Below, piece by piece: positions 56,401 through 61,439 of a stretch of 64,000 nt of DNA. Within the stretch, counting starts at the first letter, position 1. Each line of letters begins with the position of its first letter. The stretch lies in NCBI GenBank assembly GCA_903813345.2, contig CAIIXF020000005.1, forward strand, positions 20,463,375 through 20,527,374, in the 5' to 3' direction. The notes under the pieces were generated by a model that did no database searches, was not told where the DNA came from, and saw only the letters and a program-made list of their open reading frames with translations. The position numbers were made by a program, and so were the translations under genes. Source of the DNA: Owenia fusiformis (taxonomy: Eukaryota > Annelida > Polychaeta > Sabellida > Oweniidae).

Positions 56401-58344
56401 CCACCTACTGTTTCATGCAAAATCTTGTGTATGCTTAACCTACCACCTACTGTTTCATGCAAAATCTTGTGTATGCTTAACCTGCCACCTACTGTTTCAT
56501 GCAAAATCTTGTGTATGCTTAACCTACCACCTACTGTTTCATGCAAAATCTTGTGTATGCTTAACCTGCCACCTACTGTTTTATGCAAAATCTTTTGTAT
56601 GCTTAACCTGCCACCTACTGTTTCATGCAAAATCTTGTGTATGCTTAACCTGCCACCTACTGTTTTATGCATAATCTTGTGTATGCTTAACCTGCCACCT
56701 ACTGTTTCATGCAAAATCTTGTGTCAATGCTTAACCTGCCACCTACTGTTTTATACAAAATCTTGTGTATGCTTAACCTGCCACCTACTGTTATATACAA
56801 AATCTTGTATATGCTTAACCTGCCCATGCATGATTAAACGTAAATGTCACCTACTGTCTTATACAACATCTTGTGCATGCTCACCCCTCAACACTATGTC
56901 TCATTGTCCCATAAGTATCCACCTAAGTATCAGGCAAAACCCTATGACCACTCTAATTATGACCACCTCTACAGTACTAAGTGAATTTATAATCATTGAG
57001 ATGGCACACTAGGCTTGCGCTCATAATTATCCATGACGTTTTACAGAAAAAACAACATTACAAATTCCTGAGAGAAGCCAGGCTAGTTCTGCTTATGAGG
57101 AGGGAGGGTTCAGGCACCCTGGATATACTCAAGGGTAAATAAATGAATAACTTAGCATTACTCTAACATAAGATCTCATGATGGTCACATTGTGCTCATG
57201 ATATTTCAATTAAAATGATTAATGACAAAGAATGGGACTAATGGTTAGATCACACCAAAGAAATAATTAATTGGGCATGGCACAATGAATAACTCGACCA
57301 TCATGGAATTTTATAAGATGGGCTGTTCTGAAAAACTTTGGTCATTGATTTGTGAACTTTGAAGGTTGTTTAGAAAATAAAGTCTTGGAAGTGGCAGCAG
57401 TTTCCAGATTGAAAGATGGTACGTTTTCTCTTCACATCTTTGGCCAAAGTTTTTTTGAACGGTATATACGATTTATAAATAAAAATCTCAATCAATTAAT
57501 TCTGTACAGAAGAGTACTATTACCCTGAAACTATGATGCCTTTGCAAGATCCGGAACCCAAAGTGTATGGTGTCCAAAAGTCAGAGTAAGTTGAGAAGCA
57601 TGGGTTCATTAATTTGAAATCATTTCATTTTCTTCTATTTGACCGATTTTATTAAAAATATTGCATACTCTCTTTCTTAACATGAATCATACATTCTGGA
57701 AATTGAGACTGCTGTTATCTTAGCCATGTGTTTTTAAATTTAAAAAAAACTACATTGAATCATTGATGTAACTATGGAGGGACAATTCAATTTAATTATT
57801 CGTTTAATTACAATCTATTCAAGGAACATACCACTGATTCACTTATAATATTCACTCAGATGAGAATAGATGAAATATAAAAATGTGTGGTTATTTCAGG
57901 CCCAATGACTCTGAGTCATCCATCAAGAAACCTGCATATGACAGTGAAGATGAGTTTGAAAGTGACGAGGAATACACTGATGATGAGGACGAGCTTGACA
58001 CCAAAGCTGCTTACCCAACAAAGGAAGCACCATATCCTCAGTATGCAGCTAGAGGTCCCAGCATGCCTGAGACCACTCGGCGACAGTACACAGGGGCCCC
58101 AGAGTATGCTAGGGGTCCAAATGAAGCAGCATACGCCCCAAGAGGTGCAAGCGCTCCTGTGCCAGAATATGCTCCCAGAGGTGCTAGTGCCCCAGTTCGC
58201 CCCCCTGCCCCGAGGGGTCCTGCTCCCCAGCAATACAACTATGGCCCCGGGTATGAGCCTGGCGCTGGACAACCAGAAAGGACTATTAGAATTGGCAGTG
58301 ATACACAGGGAGATGAGAAAGACAATATGTCAACATTTGTCTAA
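22455..58344 (+). CDS. L1CAM/neuroglian-family neural cell adhesion molecule (26 exon positions)
   Basis: Predicted single-pass adhesion receptor: signal peptide, Ig1-6, FN3 1-5, transmembrane helix, cytoplasmic tail. Exons: 22455-22506, 22995-23100, 23353-23540, 23848-24033, 24268-24396, one of 25517-25619 / 26261-26363 / 26581-26683, 28772-28956, 29149-29289, 29760-29903, 33012-33190, 34082-34172, 35050-35340, 35563-35939, 36138-36262, 39867-39979, 41257-41384, 42083-42317, 43775-43897, 44152-44331, 45721-45840, 46331-46492, 46796-46918, 57047-57134, 57408-57418, 57510-57585, 57900-58344. All introns are GT-AG and the phases join into one 4101-nt frame (1366 residues). Family marks: 'PPLILEQPPQD' in Ig1, 'IQCNATNKHGY' in Ig4, 'NPDNVRGEG...NLVITW' between FN3-1 and FN3-2. 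Family members mediate homophilic and heterophilic adhesion in axon growth. The FIGQY ankyrin motif was not found. Vertebrate and insect members run to about 1240-1300 residues. Confidence 0.93.
22995..23100 (+). CDS. Exon 2: first half of Ig1
   Basis: Starts after TTCCAG, ends before GTATGT. Encodes 'IPPLILEQPPQDVAF' and the first Ig cysteine in 'LRCISSGSPQP'. The PP-x-I-x-x-Q-x-P opening is typical of L1-family Ig1. Phase 1 in, phase 2 out. Confidence 0.9.
23353..23540 (+). CDS. Exon 3: second half of Ig1
   Basis: Encodes 'YKWLWNNEDFD', 'QQPGVGTLIFS' and the second cysteine in 'DEGTYQCIAENQYG'. The 'PGxGTL' strand is conserved in L1/NrCAM/neurofascin Ig1. Acceptor ATTCAG, donor GTAGAA; exits in phase 1. 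Confidence 0.9.
23848..24033 (+). CDS. Exon 4: first half of Ig2
   Basis: Encodes 'YVGSPLTLNCVPPVSYPPSE' and 'VFWSIVEPGERFRPIDTTN'. 'PLTLxCxPPxxxPxxxxxW' is the L1-family Ig2 signature. Donor GTAAGA. Confidence 0.9.
24268..24396 (+). CDS. Exon 5: second half of Ig2
   Basis: Encodes 'GSLHFANVLQEDRQDGRKYV' followed by the second cysteine (YVCTVQN). Acceptor CTTTCAG, donor GTACAG; exits in phase 1, the phase needed by every version of exon 6. Confidence 0.9.
24397..25516 (+). other. Intron 5, no recognised element
   Basis: AT-rich intron before the alternative exon cluster. I found no further 103-nt exon copy here. Confidence 0.5.
25517..25619 (+). CDS. Exon 6a: alternative first half of Ig3 (103 nt)
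   Basis: Acceptor TTCCTTAG, donor GTAAGT, phase 1 in and phase 2 out. Encodes 'DTIQSRSASLRWASPTTQW' and 'LLGTTHRVKCIFSGM', with the first Ig3 cysteine in VKC. It is the most divergent of the three versions. Joined to exon 7 it gives 'CIFSGMPTPNVEW', which matches the L1-family Ig3 'C..SG.PTP...W' pattern. Confidence 0.88.
26176..26230 (+). pseudogene. Possible relic of another exon 6 copy
   Basis: A strong T-rich tract and acceptor (TTATCTTTCAG) at 26175 precedes sequence that opens with a few in-phase codons, then reaches a stop near 26219 and has no donor. In another frame it reads 'YASPGHHFVK', faintly like the 'WASP...HRVK' of exon 6a. It may be a decayed fourth copy or a chance acceptor. 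Confidence 0.2.
26261..26363 (+). CDS. Exon 6b: alternative first half of Ig3 (103 nt)
   Basis: Acceptor TTTACACCAG, donor GTAAGT; same length and phases as 6a and 6c. Encodes 'DIVQNRGAVLEWSSPFRI' and 'GGIVRFMCLFSGM'. By my count about 86 of 103 bases match exon 6c, so these two come from a recent duplication. Intron sequence just after both donors also shares GTTGAGCAA. Confidence 0.88.
26581..26683 (+). CDS. Exon 6c: alternative first half of Ig3 (103 nt)
   Basis: Acceptor TTTTACGCTAG, donor GTAAGT; same phases. Encodes 'DIVQNRGAKLEWASPFSI' and 'GGTIRFMCLFTGM'. It lies 217 bp after 6b. No further copy was seen between here and exon 7 at 28772. Confidence 0.88.
27672..28445. repeat. Intronic repeat element with ~130-bp internal repeats
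   Basis: Starts near 'CCCATCGAACGAAGTTCGG' and ends with 'CTGTTCGATGGGAACTAAA', so its ends (CCCATCGAAC / GTTCGATGGG) are inverted. The inside has about three copies of a ~130-bp unit containing 'GCGATTTTGTTCATATTTGG', 'GGCACACTGTCTAATGACAC' and a 'GGCCATTTT...AAAATGGCC' palindrome. Related units occur at about 30655-32330 and, more distantly, at 33420-33930 and 42488-43300. A preceding stretch (27095-27420) has similar 'GTGGCCATCTTG' phrases. Confidence 0.7.
28772..28956 (+). CDS. Exon 7: constant second half of Ig3
   Basis: Enters in phase 2, completing the ATG Met codon begun by each exon 6. Encodes 'PTPNVEWDRLDGKVMP', 'LVLENVQIDDAGQYEC' and 'SGENTG', supplying the partner cysteine. Donor GTACGA. 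Confidence 0.9.
29149..29289 (+). CDS. Exon 8: first half of Ig4
   Basis: Encodes 'AKPYWRSPDTRP', 'YMCIADGIPAPQVFWFINGR'. The PYW opening and 'ADG.P.P...W.ING' are L1-family Ig4 features. Confidence 0.9.
29760..29903 (+). CDS. Exon 9: second half of Ig4
   Basis: Encodes 'LMKEDTQNIQCNATNKHGYI', nearly identical to the conserved L1-family 'D...VQCNASNKHGY' segment, with an N-glycosylation site at NAT and another at NMT. Donor GTATGT. Confidence 0.92.
30336..32705. mobile_element. Element bounded by inverted ~16-bp tandem repeats
   Basis: Left: copies of GGACAACTCATCCCCT at about 30333-30400. Right: the inverse AGGGGATGAGTTGTCC at about 32605-32700. Between them are the ~130-bp intronic repeat units (30655-32330), interrupted by a TTAA element (30724-31698). 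No target duplication was recognised. It sits in intron 9. Confidence 0.6.
30724..31698. mobile_element. TTAA-flanked element, 975 bp
   Basis: Flanked by TTAA at 30720-30723 and 31699-31702. Removing it restores the repeat phrase 'GTGAATACTTTAAGCATGGC' seen intact nearby (31840, 32075). The ends AGTGCCCGATAAAG and reverse-complemented AGTGTGCGCC are weakly inverted. This fits a piggyBac- or Kolobok-type non-autonomous element. No transposase. Confidence 0.75.
33012..33190 (+). CDS. Exon 10: first half of Ig5
   Basis: Encodes 'TPGTVRVAESQDVQLRCKVF' and 'APRPVVVWKRGNMQLTGGRY'. Phase 1 in, phase 0 out (donor GTAAGA). Follows a 3.1-kb repeat-filled intron. Confidence 0.9.
33420..33930. repeat. 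Intronic dispersed repeat, ~110-bp unit
   Basis: Copies of 'GATGGATTTGGTTCAAAT', 'TTTTATATGGTGAT' and 'TTTTCAAAATGGCTGC' in intron 10, the family also found at 42488-43300. Non-coding. Confidence 0.65.
34082..34172 (+). CDS. Exon 11: second half of Ig5
   Basis: Encodes 'DVSAVDAGIYSCTATNKFGS' with the second cysteine. Acceptor CTTTTCAG, donor GTATGT. Confidence 0.9.
35050..35340 (+). CDS. Exon 12: whole Ig6
   Basis: A single exon encoding the complete domain: 'VPVGTEAKFTCTATTDPEE', 'KIDWKKDDQIID', 'GTISLDTGKYTCMAHNGLD'. There is no RGD here, unlike mammalian L1CAM Ig6. Confidence 0.92.
35563..35939 (+). CDS. Exon 13: FN3-1 and start of FN3-2
   Basis: Encodes 'DIPDPPTSVTANC', 'IDLSPYGNYSFRVLARNKIG' and 'RPRKNPDNVRGEGDASTN' then 'LVITWT'. 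'LSPY.NYSFRV.A.N..G' and 'NP.NV.G.G' are strong L1-family markers. Exits in phase 0. Confidence 0.93.
36138..36262 (+). CDS. Exon 14: FN3-2, middle
   Basis: Encodes 'PMPKIEQNALGFHYVVYWKR' and 'LEYNERIDQPERNYL'. Matches the family's 'W.P+P..E.N..G.HY.V.W+R'. Donor GTATGT. Confidence 0.92.
36398..36944 (+). repeat. Dispersed repeat with TCTG tract ('TTTAGCTCACATGGTGAGCT' family)
   Basis: Opens with TTTAGCTCACATGGTGAGCT followed by CCGTCTGTCTGTCCGTCC-type repeats, then ~150-bp units with 'CTCTGTCAATAGGATTCC' and 'CCTATGACTCCTGGTTCAAA'. It resumes at 37754-37920 after a TTAA insertion. Such sequences are common in bivalve introns. Confidence 0.7.
36945..37753. mobile_element. TTAA-flanked MITE, 809 bp
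   Basis: The ends AGGCCCCATATAAAGTTT and reverse-complemented AGTCCCCGTCTAAAGTTT are inverted, with TTAA at 36941-36944 and 37754-37757. Removing it rejoins the surrounding repeat ('CATTTGCCTTAA' + 'AACCTCTGTCGATAGG'). A partial second copy of one end lies inverted at about 39595-39706. Confidence 0.8.
37935..39450. mobile_element. Foldback MITE family A copy 3, left-truncated and interrupted
   Basis: Matches 60450-60986 ('CTTTCTACCAATTCTTGAGA', 'GTTGGAACAAAATA', 'CCAATGAGGTTCGGA') and ends at 'CACCATATCGAAACCAC'. The left part of the family is missing, and a mariner-type element (38327-39318) splits it. Confidence 0.8.
38327..39318. mobile_element. Mariner-type element, 992 bp, ends CAGGGTGGTCCAAAAAAAAG
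   Basis: The ends CAGGGTGGTCC and reverse-complemented CAGGGTGGTTC continue with 'GTGAACCCCTGCAAC' and its inverse. TA lies at 38325-38326 and 39319-39320. No transposase frame remains. Confidence 0.85.
39867..39979 (+). CDS. Exon 15: FN3-2, end
   Basis: Encodes 'VDNQPVYVPYDIRVRSWNAE' and 'GSSEVEPTVVTGYSGEA'. Follows a 3.6-kb intron containing three nested transposons. Confidence 0.9.
39980..41256 (+). other. Intron 15, no recognised element
   Basis: AT-rich with no clear repeat boundaries or coding frame. Confidence 0.45.
41257..41384 (+). CDS. Exon 16: FN3-3, first half
   Basis: Encodes 'PLVAPQNFNYDESTLTATEC' and 'IRGYFRGYR'. The RGY.RGYR turn is a family feature. Exits in phase 0. Confidence 0.9.
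42083..42317 (+). CDS. Exon 17: FN3-3, second half, with furin-type site
   Basis: Encodes 'IQYWAQKDGPQEM', then the basic stretch 'DGRRKKRQLPSTVSYRVKHL' (RRKKR codons at 42167-42181) and 'ELSFRTREG'. RKKR followed by Q fits the furin consensus R-x-K/R-R. Vertebrate L1CAM is also cleaved by proprotein convertase or plasmin at a basic site in FN3-3. Confidence 0.9.
42488..43320. repeat. Intronic dispersed repeat with five ~110-bp units
   Basis: Begins 'TTATTATTCCACCAAACGAA' and contains repeated 'TTCAAATTTTATATGCTGAT', 'GCCTAGGGA' and 'AATGGCGGCCATTTTT' phrases. Related to 33420-33930 and to the opening of 27672-28445. Lies in intron 17. Confidence 0.75.
43775..43897 (+). CDS. Exon 18: FN3-4, first half
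   Basis: Encodes 'PGPVSSFELLAVGQNHFDLK' and 'NNGILTGYQLAFQK'. Acceptor TTTTCCAG, donor GTAAGT. Confidence 0.9.
44152..44331 (+). CDS. Exon 19: FN3-4, second half (weak donor)
   Basis: Encodes 'GRLNGLQASTDYRVYLWGIT' and 'YFMDLRTSDPG'. The only phase-compatible donor is C|GTTAGA at 44332, a poor site. If unspliced, the frame reads CGT TAG, ending the protein after '...SDPGR' before the membrane segment. Start and body are secure; the 3' boundary less so. Confidence 0.8.
44722..45018 (+). CDS. Unidentified 98-residue ORF nested in intron 19
   Basis: The ATG sits in a good context (AAAATGGCGGCC) in a locally CpG-rich patch (about 44480-45010) unlike the AT-rich intron around it. It encodes 'MAAKYDHNENVEEMDCDFEL', then 'LEADNGHRKKKLEYFLNGKV' and 'LKLPRGKTAEMRRSIHG'. 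A GTATAT at about 44944 could be a donor, making this the first exon of a nested gene; otherwise the frame runs to a stop at 45018. I do not recognise the family. It could be a captured gene exon or the N-terminus of a transposon protein. Confidence 0.4.
   Translation: MAAKYDHNENVEEMDCDFELLRLLEADNGHRKKKLEYFLNGKVEHSIATNSVLDSEQTLKLPRGKTAEMRRSIHGIFMPESCLFTKKFMRIYFHEPGR
45721..45840 (+). CDS. Exon 20: FN3-5, first half
   Basis: Encodes 'PGAPSFVITNVTETAVNLTW' and 'SRSGIPGSVFYVQFRRQ', with N-glycosylation sites NVT and NLT. Phase 1 in and out. Confidence 0.9.
46331..46492 (+). CDS. Exon 21: FN3-5, second half
   Basis: Encodes 'GKWEWQQSPDVYATRYHNLT' and 'YEIRVIAKNGAGDETPS', a typical FN3 F-G region. 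Donor GTGAGA. Confidence 0.9.
46796..46918 (+). CDS. Exon 22: transmembrane helix and juxtamembrane region
   Basis: Encodes about 26 hydrophobic residues ('FISFLWLLIMLLVLLIFFIL' continuing 'VGLVFYF'), then the basic stop-transfer 'HKKLPERQEG'. Donor GTAAGC opens a 10.1-kb intron. Phase 1 out. Confidence 0.93.
47497..48546. mobile_element. Mariner-type element, 1050 bp, ends CAGGGTGTTCCAAAAGTAAC
   Basis: The ends CAGGGTGTTCCAAAAGTAAC are perfectly inverted, with TA at 47495-47496 and 48547-48548. The other LINE copy (about 16552) shows the uninterrupted target CATGTATATATTTCT. A minus-strand frame (48042-47794) contains 'LSTLRDMSSNGFTHVFESWI', like the mariner transposase C-terminus ('L.....F...F..W'). 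It is a relic only. Confidence 0.85.
48599..49936 (-). pseudogene. LINE C-terminal region (445-residue frame)
   Basis: An intact frame starting 'MRKSLSLWKKRKITLYGKIV', the usual post-RT segment of L1-like ORF2, and running through 'WNILAREILSKTGLP' to a Cys/His cluster 'CDICGQVEDYKHLFFQCHRV' (C-x2-C...H-x4-C) typical of LINE C-termini. It is separated from the RT part by the 49962-50391 MITE; reading through the empty site keeps the frame. Confidence 0.85.
49962..50391. mobile_element. 430-bp MITE with TTA target duplication, copy 2
   Basis: Reverse-oriented copy of 9708-10137, the same length, with TAA (TTA on the minus strand) at 49959-49961 and 50392-50394. Removing the element and one TTA leaves the LINE reading frame continuous. 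Confidence 0.9.
50392..51188 (-). pseudogene. LINE reverse transcriptase core
   Basis: Encodes 'ILSNWRPLTMLNVDYKLCAH', 'QQGYIKGRFIGYNIRLINDV', 'IIFADFSKCFDCLEIDFTLE', 'RGIRQGCPISALIYLIAAE' and the catalytic 'LADDTTLF' (around 50620-50640). These are RT blocks in order, of L1/Tx1 type. The frame is shifted from the upstream part (51222-51509). Confidence 0.88.
51222..51590 (-). pseudogene. LINE region upstream of RT core
   Basis: The frame encodes 'LQMQENFYKTLYTSKN', 'ALTKEEADLCEGELTYDEAK' and 'LNKSPGQDGLTVEFYQTFWP', the conserved L1-type start of RT. It ends at a stop just before the core, so one frameshift lies between 51190 and 51222. The 5' break of the element is at 51590. Confidence 0.85.
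51606..53151 (+). other. Intron 22, unrecognised stretch
   Basis: No supported exon or transposon. I looked for an exon encoding a FIGQY motif here and found none by eye. Confidence 0.45.
53157..53554. mobile_element. Foldback MITE, 398 bp
   Basis: The ends CACACTGGAATAGCCTGAC and reverse-complemented CACCCCGGAACAGCCTGAC continue into ~70-bp arms containing 'ACAAATGGCGGACATAAC'. TTGGT flanks both sides (53152-53156, 53555-53559), a 5-bp duplication. Confidence 0.8.
53560..54929 (+). other. Intron 22, unrecognised stretch
   Basis: T-rich sequence with no supported exon or element. Confidence 0.45.
54930..55632. mobile_element. Foldback MITE, 703 bp
   Basis: 'TAAAGGTCCATGTGCAGTAT' at the left and its inverse at the right, with longer imperfect arms ('GAAAGAAAACATATTG' near 55520 against 'CAATATGTTTTCTTTC' near 55019). 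Confidence 0.8.
55888..56825 (+). repeat. 42-bp minisatellite, about 22 copies, in intron 22
   Basis: The unit contains TGCTTAACCTGCCACCTACT followed by GTTTCATGCAAAATCTTGTGTA. Copies differ mainly at a few positions (TTTTGTA/TTGTGTA, CTACC/CTGCC, TTTCATG/TTTTATG). Because 42 is a multiple of 3 and no frame holds a stop, both strands show long spurious ORFs up to 363 codons. The array ends about 220 bp before exon 23. Confidence 0.97.
57047..57134 (+). CDS. Exon 23: cytoplasmic cassette exon (88 nt)
   Basis: Acceptor TTTTACAG, donor GTAAAT. Encodes 'KTTLQIPERSQASSAYEEGG' then 'FRHPGYTQ'. It enters in phase 1 but leaves in phase 2, so it cannot join exon 25 directly. With the 11-nt exon 24 the pair totals 99 nt and restores phase, so both should be used or skipped together. 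Confidence 0.7.
57408..57418 (+). CDS. Exon 24: putative 11-nt microexon
   Basis: ATTGAAAGATG lies between GTTTCCAG and GTACGT. It adds 'LKD' and bridges exon 23 (phase 2) to exon 25 (phase 1): '...GYTQGLKDEEYYYPE'. It was chosen because other nearby acceptors give the wrong phase. L1-family genes are known to use very short tail exons such as the RSLE exon. Predicted by frame logic only. Confidence 0.55.
57510..57585 (+). CDS. Exon 25: cytoplasmic tail
   Basis: Encodes 'EYYYPETMMPLQDPEPKVYG' and 'VQKSE', rich in tyrosine and proline. Only the frame entered in phase 1 is open. It can also be joined straight to exon 22. Donor GTAAGT. Confidence 0.8.
57900..58344 (+). CDS. Exon 26: C-terminal tail with PDZ ligand, stop
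   Basis: Acceptor TTATTTCAG. The acidic run 'YDSEDEFESDEEYTDDEDEL' is followed by a proline/alanine/tyrosine-rich part with an imperfect repeat '(E)YAPRGASAPV', and the end 'DNMSTFV' with TAA at 58342-58344. S/T-x-V is a class I PDZ ligand; NrCAM also ends in a valine PDZ motif. No FIGQY ankyrin motif. Higher GC than the introns, as expected of coding DNA. Confidence 0.92.
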
Positions 58345-59190
58345 ATCTACAATGTATGATGTCTTCTAGATATATAGGTCAATCTTTTAACTTTCAGATG
58401 GAATGCCATGTGTACATTATTACTTGACTTCATTTTCATAAAATTCTTTCATATATTTTATAAAATACTGCAGTCAATCTAGGTACCTGTAGTATCTGTA
58501 TACACTAGTATTTAAGATGTACTGTGCTCAGTACTGTAGTGTATATTTCTTCAAATAAGCATTCCATTCAGATATCAGTTCAATTCTGTACATAACTCTC
58601 TTTAAGACTTTAATCTAATCATGTGTTCATATCTTTTCATGTCAAAATATGGAAATGATGTAATTATTTCAAATTCATGAACTAAACATTTTATATATTC
58701 TATATATCCATTTGTACATATACACTAGCTTAAATACTATATATTTCCTCTCTTTTTATACAAGATTTGTATTATATAATTATATTCAGGTTGTAAATAA
58801 TCACAAGATTGTCAGCAAATTTTATATCATAAATTGTTATTTTGCTAGCTATTAACAAATGCAATTGTGTAAAGCTTAAGGGTAGTGAAATATTTAGATG
58901 GTTTCCTCTAGGATATGTCATAAACATATTGAATGATTCATATCATCCAAACTCTGTTTTTCATATGGATGCTTATGGTATTCATGGGACATGTATAGGA
59001 TTGATATTTTTAGTCAACTTGTTCTATGTCTGTTACCAAAATATGTGAAAATTTCAGTGACAGTAGCATTGTTTTACATTATTCTCAACATTCCAAAGAA
59101 AATAATTCAAAATATCAGATATATTTTAAGGTAATGTATGTAAATTGGCTAATTTTTATAATGAATAAAATAACATTTAGATTTATAAAT
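58345..59190 (+). other. Probable 3' UTR of the adhesion gene
   Basis: AT-rich sequence after the stop with no repeat boundary. An AATAAA at 59164-59169 is a candidate polyadenylation signal. Short ORFs here are not supported as genes. The true transcript end is unknown. Confidence 0.5.
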
Positions 59191-59570
59191 GATGTATTGT
59201 GTGTAGAGTATGACATTATCAGTGAAATCAGAACAATCTTAAACTACAATAGTGAGGAGACTGTCTTAAACCATTCATTGCCTACCTGTTCTATTTGTCT
59301 AATTATCCAGCTGAAAATGATCCTAGTAATTCTGTTTGATGTTTGATAAATCACAGCTACTCAAGTAACACAAATGACTAAAATTTGAAACCATGTATAG
59401 CTCTTTTAGACAATGGTTTGAAATGTATAAAACAACTTTTATTTGAGATATCTCCCTTGACGTAACCCACTAAGACGTTAAATATGAGGATCACTCTGTT
59501 TTAACTTTGCAGTTTATCTTGTGCACTAAATTGCTAATTAAATAACTCTATTTCAACATGTTCAACAGCA

Positions 59571-60084
59571 CTGTTTCACAACTAGTTACTTTGACGGAAC
59601 GTCAATGTAACAAAATGGATGAACTTCCTGATTACGACTTTTTTGTTATCTCAATATAAACCTACTTATAAGTCAAGTTGCAGATTATAATTTTGCACAA
59701 AGCTAGAAAATATAGTATAGTTTTGATAAGTTTCTTCGAATTGGAATTTGTTTAGTAAATGAAGTTGCAATTCATATATTTAGCCCTTCGCTTTTGTTAC
59801 ATTGACGAAAGTCCGTTATATCACAAATGTATGTTACTTTGACGACTTACGCCAATGTAACAAAAGCGATGGTCTAAATGCATGAATTATAGCTTCATTT
59901 AATAATCAAATTCCAAACCGAGAGCATTTCTAAAAGCTAGACTGTATTGTCTAACTTTGTGCCAAATGATAATCCGCAAGACGACTTAAATACTAAGTTA
60001 AAATCGAGAAAACAAAACTCTAACCAGGAAGTTCATTCATTTTGTTACATTGACGTTCCGTCAAAGTAACTAATTGTGGAGCAG
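59571..60084. mobile_element. Foldback MITE, ~514 bp
   Basis: The left 'AGTTACTTTGACGGAACGTC' and 'AATGTAACAAAATG' segments are repeated inverted at the right (60032-60075). The centre (59800-59870) is itself palindromic ('GTTACATTGACG' / 'CGCCAATGTAAC'). Confidence 0.8.
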
Positions 60085-60270
60085 TTAACGGGGGGAAATT
60101 CACCATGAGCCCTTCTTTTATCACAGACTGTAGCAAAAAAGGTCACACGATAACTATCCCCTGCATTTAAACCTCTTTCTTGAGACAGTATCTAGAAGTG
60201 GTTCTCATTAAACATTATCAACTATATCTTTGCCATGAATTGGTGTCTTAACTAAAATGAACAAAGGATA

Positions 60271-60986
60271 GGTATCGATATGGAGAACTGGATTCAGCAA
60301 TGTTTTTCTCTTAAACCAATCATTGAAAACATGGTATTTTATGTAATGTTGACTGATTGACAACAATTTAATGCGAAAATTATTTAGAAATATTTTATAT
60401 AACTGTTTTTGTTAACATTTTTTGTTTTTTTAGTGCAATTGATTTTGCTCCTTTCTACCAATTCTTGAGAAATAAATAAAATGTCTTTCCGAACCTTGTT
60501 GGAACAAAATAGCATATACAACATGTTTTTAGACCTCTCAATATTAAAGTTATACAAAGGAATTTTTGGTTGATATTAAAAAAGTATTCAAAAAATTAAA
60601 ACAAAATCCCCCCCAAAATAGATAACAATTAAGAAAAAACGTTTATTTCATTAACAAGATACTTTTTTAAAATCAACCAAAATTTCCTTTGTACAATTAC
60701 AATATTGAGAGACCTAAACATGTCGTGTTTATCTGTTTATGTCGTTTTGTTCCAATGAGGTTCGGAAAGAAGTTTCATTTCACTCTGGAAACATGATACC
60801 AAGAACAAAACAAGTGTTTGATGTGTTTTTTAAAACAATATTGATGACAGTATGTATATCTATTTCAAATTATATTGTTACCATTCAAAAGATCTCCATT
60901 AAATTGACAATTTGTAAGATTTGCAGAAATTTTTGATGACTGGTTTAAGAGAAACGTGTGTTCAAAAAGTTCGCCATATCGATACC
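60271..60986. mobile_element. Foldback MITE, family A copy 2
   Basis: 716 bp with ends GGTATCGATATGGAGAAC and GCCATATCGATACC. Same family as 8679-9393 and 37935-39450, with matching internal 'ACCAATTCTTGAGAAATAAA' and 'CCAATGAGGTTCGGAAAG' segments. Confidence 0.85.
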
Positions 60987-60992
60987 CATTCT

Positions 60993-61037
60993 TTATTCTT
61001 CAAACTGCAGCTTTTAACAAATGCTGCAGATTGAAGA
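60993..61037. repeat. Short hairpin
   Basis: 'TTCTTCAAACTGCAGC' is inverted as 'GCTGCAGATTGAAGAA' around an AT-rich loop, with one mismatch. Confidence 0.7.
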
Positions 61038-61439
61038 AATATACCAAGTATTAGTCGATCAGTATACAGTCAAAGGAGGACGGAAAGTATTGCAACAGAT
61101 TTCGGACAGTCATATGTTGAATTTTCACTATTTTCTGAGGATTTCAACAGGTGCTTATGTTAGGTCAATGCATTACCTCTAGGAAAAGTATTCATAGGGA
61201 TGAAAAAATAATTTCTACTTCGAGACAGGGAAGACATGTTTTTTTCTGAAATGTTGTCCTGATTTCCTTAAGCCTTCCCTTCCACCACTGCTTTTTCAAT
61301 TTTTGTTGCATCAGTATGTTGCGTTTTGAGACACAGTTATCCCCTTTAAAGAAATAAGTAATGGCTCTTAGATAATGCATATATGTATGTATCTTTTATT
61401 CCCGATTTCAAATCGGATTTCATAAAAACTTATTACATT

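Noticed and set aside
55868-57012. Long ORFs of 268, 280 and 363 codons on both strands
   Set aside because: All lie in the 42-bp tandem array, whose length is a multiple of 3 with no stop in any of these frames. They are not protein-coding evidence.
57887-58369. Second overlapping ORF of 160 codons and minus-strand ORFs over exon 26
   Set aside because: Shadow frames of the GC-richer coding exon; the phase-compatible frame with the PDZ ending is the supported one.
58842-59346. Short ORFs after the stop codon
   Set aside because: AT-rich 3' UTR frames with no family features or splice signals.
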